Assembly (NCBI GenBank): GCA_963971285.1
Contig: OZ020251.1
Location: 5,580,001 to 5,644,000, forward strand
Direction of reading: 5' to 3'
DNA length: 64,000 nt
Source of the DNA: Astropecten irregularis
Taxonomy: Eukaryota > Echinodermata > Asteroidea > Paxillosida > Astropectinidae
A model generated the notes under the pieces. It was not told the origin of the DNA and did not search any database. It saw only the letters and a list, made by a program, of their open reading frames with translations. Both the position numbers and the translations under genes were made by a program. This document shows positions 56,513 to 64,000 of this stretch, piece after piece; positions within the stretch are counted from its first letter, which is position 1; the number at the start of each line of letters is the position of its first letter.

Positions 56513-59500
56513 TTAGCAGCCATTCAATTCCAGGCGCATTCTGACGTCTCCCTCGTGGTTAATAGGCAGTATACGCACTACAGCAGCCATGATGCTCGGA
56601 TGAAACGTATTGGTGACGGCAGAGGTAGCATCGGTGTTGCCTTTAAACACCTACATTTTAAAATAATAATAACACTGATTACTCTTAGTTAAGGCGATAT
56701 TCTCTTAAGATAAGTGAACCAAGTCATCGAACTATTTTCGTTTGGGCTTTCACACACGTACATGCGAATTCAAGGCATGACTCCAAAGGAGGCTCGTTTA
56801 CTTGAGCAAATTTTATATATTGAAAAAAAATAATTTAGTGACAATGTGATCGAGAGTCTCCTGAGGAAACCCAGAGCACACTGGTTGAAATGTCGTTATC
56901 CAAAACTGTGTTGATCAGGCGAGGCATCATTGTGATGCAAAACCTTAACTAATAAAGACTGATCATATAAGTACATACTAGTCTGTTGTTGGCGTCATTC
57001 ACGTTTTCGAAGGTAGGAGTGTCCGGAGTTTTCTTAAACTGCACTTCATACTCTGTCACCCACTTGTCACCAAAGCCTTGTGTGATGATACCGGTCACTA
57101 TGGTGATACCATCCAGCTCCACCTCAATCCAGCAGTCCTGCTTGCTTCAATGTACAAAGTAAAAAGAAAGTCAAGAAAAACCTATGGCGCAGAATGGACC
57201 CATTAGTATGATGTCCATTGTGTCAATATCTGAGAAATACGTTAGACGTTGATAAAACTAGAAGGCTGTTTGGCTCAATGCTATGAGCTGCTAAAAAAAA
57301 AAGGCGGACTAAAAGTGTTGTTTGTGGGTTTTGTATTGATAATTACAGAAATGCATTAGTTGTACATACGAGTTATGATGAAGACAATTTAAAAGAAATT
57401 TTTACATTTTTAACATCATGGTGTCTTATTGGCAATTCGGCTTGAATTGATTGACAAAAATGGACGCATATTGGAGACCAAAACATGATAAAAAGATAAT
57501 AACAATAACTATGATCATGGGAAGATACATACTTGTCTGCCTTCCAGAAAGTGTTGGCGTTGAGACGACCCTTTGGGGCTTCGAAACCTTTTACAGCAGA
57601 TGACGCCTTTATACGACTATCAGGAATGACGCCATTCTCCAGGCCCAGAGGTCCAGGACTACACTCAGCTGTTGGATCAAGCAAAATGAAGAACATGTAC
57701 AATCATACCTGTAGCATGCAAACTTTACCTAAGCCTATCACTAAGACTATCACAAGAACTATATTCCATCAATTAAACGACGTTGTCAATAAACAAGATA
57801 TACAATTTATGTAAAAAAAATTTTGCCCATCAAAGACTTTTTGAGAGCACAAGAAAAATCATGCGCTGGCTCAGGTGGGATTGGAACCAACGACCTCCTA
57901 CTTAAGTAAGCAGGAAGTCGTTTCCAATCCCACCCAATTATGTTTTCATGTGCGCTAAAAAGACACATAGTGAATGGCTTATCTACGTCGTTGAAGGGCA
58001 ATCCTCGACGAATCAATAATAATTATATAATTTACTTGTTGTAATTGCCCCTTCAGTGCTTGGTTTTTCTGTAGTTGGTTCCTCGGTAGTTGGTTCCTCG
58101 GTAGTTGATTCCTCGGTAGTTGATTCCTCGGTAGTTGATTCCTCGGTAGTTGGTTCCTCGGTAGTTGGTTCCTCGGTAGTTGATTCCTCGGTAGTTGATT
58201 CCTCGGTAGTTGATTCCTCGGTAGTTGGTTCCTCGGTAGTTGGTTCCTCGGTAGTTGATTCCTTGGTAGTTGGTTCCTCGGTAGTTGGTTCCTCGGTAGT
58301 TGGCTCCTCGGTAGTTGGTTCCTCGGTAGTTGATTCCTCGGTAGTTGATTCCTCGGTAGTTGGCTCCTCGGTAGTTGGTTCCTCGGTAGTTGGCTCCTCG
58401 GTAGTTGGTTCCTCGGTAGTTGATTCCTCGGTAGTTGATTCCTCGGTAGTTGGCTCCTCGGTAGTTGATTCCTCGGTAGTTGGTTTCTCGGTAGTTGGTT
58501 TCTCGGTAGTTGGTTTCTCGGTAGTTGGTTCCTCGGTTATTGTTGGTTCCTCGGTAGTTGGTCTCTCGGTAGTTGGTTCCTCGGTAGTTCGTTCATCTGC
58601 TGACTGTTCCTTGGTAGTTTGATCATCCGCAGGTAGATCCACTTCATTTATGCAATAAATAAGCAAATTAAATCGACGTATTACTAAATTGAAGCCTGGA
58701 ACTTAAGCATAAACTAATGACGATTATATTAAAATTTGTAAAACCAAATTATTTATGAACCAGTGAGTATTTCGATTATTGTTTTGAGTGTATGCCATTG
58801 AATTCAGTCCTCATTTAAATTGAACCTAAAGCCATACCTGTTGGACATGTAAAGAATTTTCGTATTTCCTCAGGATTCTCTGAAAGGAAGAGTCCATCCA
58901 GATAGTAGGGCGCCCCCTGGAGGTACGAGGAGGCAGCGATGTTCATCCCACCGAGACGTATGGCAGTGCATTTGCAGGGATCTTTGTACGGTAAGAACCA
59001 ACGGGATGGTTTACCAGATCGTGGGTCATACTCTGTTCCGATGAAGCAAACTTGATGACACGATACCAACGCTGCATGGCCAAAATTGAAATGGGCATGT
59101 GAGACTCACAGCAAGAAACGACCCTTCAAAATCTTCGTTTGCAAAAACAAAACATAGATGGCAATGGTGCCTAAAATTATTCTTATGAACAGGAGTCAGG
59201 TTGGCGTAGCGGTTCTTCTTTCGCCTTTCACCTCTGTGGACCGGGTTCAAGTCCGGCTCGGTTCACAAGTAGATTGGGATTTTAGTCCCTGCCTGATTCC
59301 GTGGGTTTTACCCGGAATATAACTCTGGGGTTTTCCTCCCACCTCTAAAACTGTATCTTCTTCTCATCATCTTTCCATAACAGGTTTCATCAGGCTTGCG
59401 AGCTACAGTGCCTTGGTCACTTTTGATGAATCCTTGGTGTCATGACCAGAAATAAATAAAAATAATAATAAATAATTACATCCAAATAAAACACTGTTTA

Positions 59501-60669
59501 ATACATTGGAGTGTTTTCTTCCCTATTAGACATCTCTACATCAGCATATTCTATTACTTGGTCCTAAGAAAAGAGACTGCATTTTTGTACATTGTGTTGG
59601 GTTGTGGCATTATGTATTGTCCTCACTAAGGGTGCATTCGTTTAGCTCCCCCGGGTCGACACAAGTGAACCTCGTCCCCATTTTCTAGCTTGTTTTGTGC
59701 AGTAAAACACGATCATTCCCAGAAAGGGCTGACCAGGGGGAGCTAAACGAATGCACCCTAATATAGGTTGTGCAGTCACGTGATCAGGACGCCATTTTGG
59801 ACGGCAACGCTGTACACATGTATAATGCACGTACGTATAGTGTATGTAACCCACATGAGTTCGCGTAGCTTGCAAATCAACCGGACGCAGAAGTGCGTGC
59901 ATATGATGCTGTCTGGTACGTACGCGTACGCGTGCTGTCCAAAATGGCCGATAAGTGCAGACGTCACGTGCACGCTCTCTATAAGAGGATATAGCCAGAG
60001 ACAGCCAGAGTATACTGGCCAGAACAACTAAAATAACTGGAGCGGGATTCGAAACCTCTAAAATTTCGCACATACCGATAACTCCCAAGGATAATTTACA
60101 GATTCATGGGCAAAAATATCAAGGAAGATACAGTAGCAGTCATCTGTGAAAATTTCAGTCTCATACGGTGCCCACTTTTTGAGAAAACAGTGAAAAACGG
60201 CCACAGTATTTCTTAAGTCTTTTCTCTTTTATTTTTGATCTTTTAAAAGATTTTCGGTCGTTGTTTTTGTTAATTTTTCGATAAATACACCATTTCAGGC
60301 GGAAATATTTTAACGGTAGGTTTCTACCAGCATCATCTTCATACCTTGAAAGTTATATGTAAATCTGTGAACATTTCTGTTTTGGTCTCTTACCAAAGTA
60401 TGAAACAACCTTTAACTTGTTCAAAAAAAATAACGCTTTGCCATTTCATTCTATACCTGGCCACACTAGTATTAAAACACGCGTAAAATGAGACACATGC
60501 ATCATATCCTACATCTGGCTATAGCTTGATACATATCCGTCTGGTAAGTCAATACGTTAATTTAAAATAAAAAGCCGCACTAAGAGTGTGTAATATTGAG
60601 ACCAACATGTACAAGCTTACCTGTATAAAGTGTTGATACCAGCAAAGCGTAGACCACAGCTCCGTCCAT
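56513..60669 (-). CDS. Gene A: secreted Cys-rich-mucin-F5/8C protein, 6 exons
   Basis: Coding exons: 60669-60621, 59071-58838, 58641-58036, 57668-57533, 57144-56979, 56650-56513 (TAA). Phases 1, 1, 1, 2, 0 match; 442 aa. Leader MDGAVVYALLVSTLYT. Cys-rich module SCHQVCFIGTEYDPR, PSRWFLPYKDPCKC, SSYLQGAPYYLDGLFLS, FFTCPTG; the fifth Cys of genes B and D is Tyr here. The stalk mixes TTEEP and TTEES. The F5/8C domain reads ECSPGPLGLENGVIPDSR, DCWIEVELDGITIVTG, VFKGNTDATSAV and RLELNGC, with a distinct middle loop (FKKTPDTPTFENVNDANNRL). Exon 5 ends in an unusual CTA-GTATGT junction. Intron 1 holds SINE and MITE insertions. No second leader exon is seen, since family homology stops at a hAT-like insertion upstream. 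Confidence 0.86.
57865..57932. mobile_element. Hairpin/SINE-like insertion in gene A intron 3
   Basis: Same insertion as 19,770-19,849 in gene D; the right arm is shortened here. Confidence 0.65.
59200..59475 (+). mobile_element. tRNA-derived SINE with central domain
   Basis: Head AGGTTGGCGTAGCGGTTCTT with B box GGGTTCAAGTCCGG, a body with GTGGGTTTTACCCGGAATAT and GGGGTTTTCCTCCCACCTC, and an (AATAA)n tail. The body looks like one of the conserved central domains shared by metazoan SINE superfamilies, but I cannot say which. It lies on plus inside gene A intron 1. Confidence 0.75.
59630..59758. mobile_element. 129-bp PIF/Harbinger-like MITE
   Basis: Termini GGGTGCATTCGTTTAGCTCC and its reverse complement, with TAA on both sides (59627-59629, 59759-59761). 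The GGG start and TAA duplication fit PIF/Harbinger. Confidence 0.85.
59765..59990. mobile_element. CGCCATTTTGGAC MITE, copy 1
   Basis: Imperfect inverted ends carry CGCCATTTTGGAC on the left and GTCCAAAATGGCC on the right, around a core rich in GTACGTACGCG. An inverted copy lies at 62,627-62,852. Confidence 0.75.
60092..60411. mobile_element. TTAA-flanked MITE, left-truncated copy
   Basis: The right terminus with TTAA (60412-60415) and interior are present; the left terminus is missing. Contains GATCTTTTAAAAGAT. Confidence 0.75.
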
Positions 60670-60734
60670 ATCTCCTGACAGAATGAGCAGCAGTCGTTGA
60701 TGCTCGCTGGTTTAATCGCAGCCCGCATCACCTA

Positions 60735-60840
60735 CCTAATGACGAAGGCATTGATAGCCAATCAGGAGAGTCTGCAAACTGCTTAAAGAGTACTTGGCCT
60801 TTTCTGATTAGTCGAATGTTACAAGGTGGGCGGAGTTTAT
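60735..60840 (-). promoter_or_regulatory. Probable promoter of gene A first exon
   Basis: CTGATTGGCTATC and a weakened partner (ACTAATCAGAAAAG in place of ACCAATCAG) lie upstream of the ATG at 60,669. One CCAAT box is therefore altered compared with genes B-D. Confidence 0.4.
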
Positions 60841-61266
60841 TAACCTAGATGTGTGATATGGTTGTATTAGCTCAGAGGCTATATAGTAATATCTATCCGT
60901 CGTGAGCGGCCTCCACTGTACTGGAATGGTAATTCAACCTTACGAATCACTGGCTCAGTCGTGAATTGCTTCATTAATCTACTTCCGGTTTCGCGGCGCG
61001 GTAAATTAATAGGTGCACCGTTGGAATACAATCAAGGCCGTATCAACCAATTTACGAGACGCGGTTGCCATGGATACATAACAAAAACCATACCGAAACA
61101 CTAGATCGGTTGAAAAGGGAAAGGCTGAAGGGCAATTAACCTCATCATTTCATTTGCAGGGTGTGCTATAATATTTTTCAAACCGTATTTTTCTGGCCTT
61201 GACATTTACCATAATATTTACAGAGAGGTTTTCATGCACGTTTTACGTGAAAGATACCAAGAACGC

Positions 61267-61837
61267 ATAGTCTGGTTCCCGGACCAAAAAAGCGCCCGAC
61301 TATTGTCTGTCAAATATAGGGTCAGGTATCGGCTACGTGTACTGGAGGGTCACGTGACCAAAAAAGTCAATTTCTGACTTTTTACGGAAAAAAATCCGAA
61401 ACATTACGAACTCGTTCTCGTTCAACTTCGGATAGTAACGTTGACTTTCGGCTATTTCCGACAGGTCACGCGAGGTCGTACTTCAGGGAAAGACACGTCA
61501 TGTAAATATGTTTCATTCCGGCTACAGTTAGCCCAAATATAGCATAATTATTGTTCACATACAACAGGGCACTTTTCCTATTATGCACTTTTGAGGAGTT
61601 TGTTGTATGGTTTTTTGACTTTTTTCCCACTCTTTGATTTCTTATTCTGTCCAGATAAAATTGCATGTGCTTACAAAAATGAATGTTAAAATTGAATCTC
61701 GATAAACTCTAAAACTAGCTTCCGCGCCTGCGCAGACATGACAGCTGTGTCATGTTCTATTTTACACCGTAGCCGATACCTGACCTAAGATTTTTAATAA
61801 AAGTCGTCAGGGAATCTTTGGGCAGGGAGCCAGACTT
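61267..61837. mobile_element. hAT-like MITE, 571 bp, with 8-bp target duplication
   Basis: AAGAACGC flanks both sides (61259-61266, 61838-61845). Ends share AGTCTGG.TCCC and an inner inverted block GGTCAGGTATCGGCTACG. Homology to the other gene units ends at this point. Confidence 0.85.
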
Positions 61838-61845
61838 AAGAACGC

Positions 61846-62620
61846 GTACACAAGAGACCGGTTCGCACTATACATGATTTCAGATAGGCCCTAGATGGAC
61901 CCCGAACGCCGTGAGTAGTATAGGGGGTCACTTCGGGTGGATTTTAAATTTTAACTCAAGCGATGCCTGAATGCGACACCGAGTGGCACCACCTCGGATG
62001 GGTGGTGTTTTAGTTGGTTCGGCGTTAATCTAATACTCTAGTTTGAAGGATTGGAGTGCTTCTTGGAACTGGTCTACCAAATAATCATGTCGATTAGGCC
62101 ATGAGAAATAAAAAGTAGGTATCTCGTCAGCGCGCGCGTCGATTTTGAACCTGCGCGTCAATGTGGGTTTTTTTCTCAATATTTTCAAAATAAGGTGGAA
62201 GATACTTTTCAATTCCAACTATGCATGTACACAATGGTTTAATACTTGCTCTAAGTTGACCACATTTGCTAGAGGAAATGGGTGGTTCCGAAATAAAACA
62301 AATCATTTGGTAATTTTATCATTTTGTATTTATTTCTGAAAATATTTGTTTTCACTTATTACTATTATTATTAGTTTTTTGATATTTCAAAATGAGATAA
62401 TTACTTCTTTACTCCTTTATGAGTAGATGGTTTTAGTGAAGTACTATAGAGGCGGACGTCACACAAAATAGTAAACATGTGCAGAAAACATGAATGGTCT
62501 GTTAGATGTGCGTTTATTATACCAGACTACAGCTTTGCTCGTGTATTATAACAGTTCAATATAAATTAACACCCACACAATGCAAAACACTATTCTTCAG
62601 TAAGTAAAAAAAATAGCAGT
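61846..62620. other. Gene-less stretch
   Basis: No domain-bearing frame, family exon or element end recognised. Confidence 0.6.
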
Positions 62621-62626
62621 ACAAGA

Positions 62627-62852
62627 GAGAGCCTGCACGTGACGTCACTTGACAGCTTATCGGCCATTTTGGACGACACGCGTACGCGTACGTACCAGAC
62701 AGCATCATGCACGCAATTCTGCGTACGCGTCCGGTTGATTTGCACGCTACGCGAACACACGTGGGTTACATACACTGTACGTACGTGCATTATACATGTG
62801 TACAGCGTTGCCGTCCAAAATGGCGTCCTGATCACGCGGACTGCACAACCTC
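62627..62852. mobile_element. CGCCATTTTGGAC MITE, copy 2 (inverted)
   Basis: Reverse-orientation relative of 59,765-59,990 with the same GTACGTACGTGCATTATACA block and both TTTTGGAC ends. Confidence 0.75.
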
Positions 62853-63097
62853 CATAAGTATGTCTCCTTGTACGTAATACATTCACGTTTTGCGTGCATA
62901 AAGCTCGCATTAAACAGAGTTTGAGGAAAGTTCGTGTTTAACCGTCCAGTGCATGAACATTTGCAATGTTTGTGAAAAATTAATCCTTCGTGACATGATA
63001 TTTAATGTGTAAGGTTTTTTTTTTTTTTTGGTACAAATCAATTGTCTGAAAGCTCGAGCCTCATGAAAACACCATATCATTGTTTGAGATCACAAAC

Positions 63098-63576
63098 CAG
63101 GCGCGGTTCTACTGGGGGGCTGGGGGTGGTCTGTAGCCCCCCCAAATGCAAGTGAAAAAAAAAACAATTCTTGAAAAACTGGATTTTTTCTGTTATAAAG
63201 CGCCAATTACATTAAAAAAAACGCGTTGTGTGGGCTATAATGTGCATGTTTTTCGACCCCTAATAAGACACAGGACCTTTACGAAATGAGGCCTAAGGTT
63301 AGGCTTTGTTTTTGTACTGCCATTTTGTGTCCTAAATGAAAAGAAGGGCTTGAGATACATGACGAAGCTGGAGCCTTTCTTTGGCTTCATCATGTGGATC
63401 ATTTTGTGGGCTTCAAATGGCGGTAGTGAAATAAGTCCCAAACCTAGCCTCAAGCCTTGTTTCGTACAGGCCCACAGTACAAGCGAGTGTCAGAAGAACC
63501 CAAAATAATGGGTCTTCTAGCCCCTCAAAAACAATGGCTCTTCTATTCCCCCAAAAAATGTTGGCTCTAGAACCTG
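63098..63576. mobile_element. hAT-like MITE, older relative of 16,624-16,947
   Basis: Starts CAGGCGCGGTTCTA and shares AAGCGCCAATTACAT, GTGCATGTTTTTCGACCCCT and GGGTCTTCTAGCCCC with the 16.6-kb element. It has about 150 extra bases in the middle, and its right end is shortened to CTCTAGAACCTG. Confidence 0.8.
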
Positions 63577-63747
63577 TCACACTCGCAAGGTGCCAAAATG
63601 TTTTAAATTCTTAATGAATCATATCATTACTTAATGTTGTCTGCTTGCAGATACTTTTAAAGCACAATACTGTATATCAGGTTACCAATTTACAATTCTA
63701 GACTCTACTTTTAAAGACAAAAAATGAAAACTTATATCACTTTACAC

Positions 63748-64000
63748 ATCACTCGAACCACCTGAACTCCATCGAGAATTCATGAACAAATAATTATCAT
63801 GTTACCTACGCACAAGGTAGTTGTATCACGAAGCATGGCTTTCGGATGCATTCAGGTATCTATCTATGGGTGTCAATTATGTAGAAGAGAAAATTTCTCT
63901 ATTAATATTTCTTTATTATTAATTTCTTATTTCACATTTTCACATTTAATGTGAAATAAGATATAACAATACCTTTTATTTTACCCGATGTTTTTATGGA
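63748..64000. repeat. Right copy of the window-spanning direct repeat
   Basis: Matches 1-230, with an added AT-rich insert near 63,895-63,950. By analogy with the left copy, the region to the right should hold the 3' end of another family member. Confidence 0.85.

Overview
The window looks like intergenic-rich genomic DNA of a marine invertebrate. Genes are split by GT-AG introns, the DNA between them is AT-rich, and it is packed with tRNA-like SINEs, LINE tails and short inverted-repeat DNA transposons. The secreted PAN, Thr/Glu-rich and F5/8C (discoidin) modules and a SINE whose 3' end reads like an echinoderm-type GCGC(T)ATATAA tail fit an ambulacrarian (echinoderm or hemichordate) best. 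This placement is tentative, because no rRNA, mitochondrial or conserved housekeeping gene is present to fix it.

All recognisable protein-coding genes of any size lie on the minus strand and belong to one tandemly duplicated family of secreted mucin-discoidin proteins. Four members (A 56.5-60.7 kb, B 49.5-52.5 kb, C 42.3-45.9 kb, D 17.9-26.7 kb) have six exons: a signal-peptide exon, an exon for an unrecognised Cys-rich module of about 77 residues, one exon of TTEEP pentapeptide repeats, and three exons that build one complete F5/8C domain ending in LGC and a stop. Every splice phase matches and all four reading frames are open from ATG to stop (442, 392, 407 and 452 aa by my count). A second type (F, 1.5-5.9 kb) replaces the first two exons with a single signal peptide plus PAN/apple exon; its five exons also join in frame (421 aa). 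A second PAN-type gene (E, 34.4-37.8 kb) has the longest TTEEP exon but has lost the end of that exon and possibly its last exons. G (30.3-31.8 kb) and H (11.3-12.4 kb) are relics of the Cys-rich type.

Read right to left, which is the direction of transcription, the layout is: gene A, spacer, gene B, spacer, gene C, a non-duplicated stretch, gene E, an insertion-rich gap, relic G, spacer, gene D, spacer, relic H, then gene F. The spacers are near-copies of one another (15.7-17.2, 28.2-29.6, 47.4-48.8, 54.9-56.2 kb). Genes B, C and D also carry a second, homologous signal-peptide exon about 0.7-1.5 kb upstream of the first, intact only in C. The first ~230 bases recur at the right edge, which suggests that the whole window is about one period of a larger duplication.

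The duplicated units allow many insertions to be dated, because the other units keep the empty site. Clear cases are a TTAA-flanked MITE family with at least seven copies, hAT-like MITEs with 8-bp target duplications, PIF/Harbinger-like MITEs, a 2.85-kb inverted-repeat element holding spliced gene fragments, and a 4.85-kb composite insertion in gene D intron 1 that includes LINE, minisatellite and stem-loop modules. Small isolated coding fragments on the plus strand include a DRAM/TMEM150-like first exon (10.7 kb), a THAP-like zinc-finger start (18.7 kb) and a LINE reverse-transcriptase C-terminus (24.3 kb). The likely joint role of the family, secreted glycosylated carbohydrate- or surface-binding proteins of mucus, adhesion or immune recognition, is inferred from domain content only.
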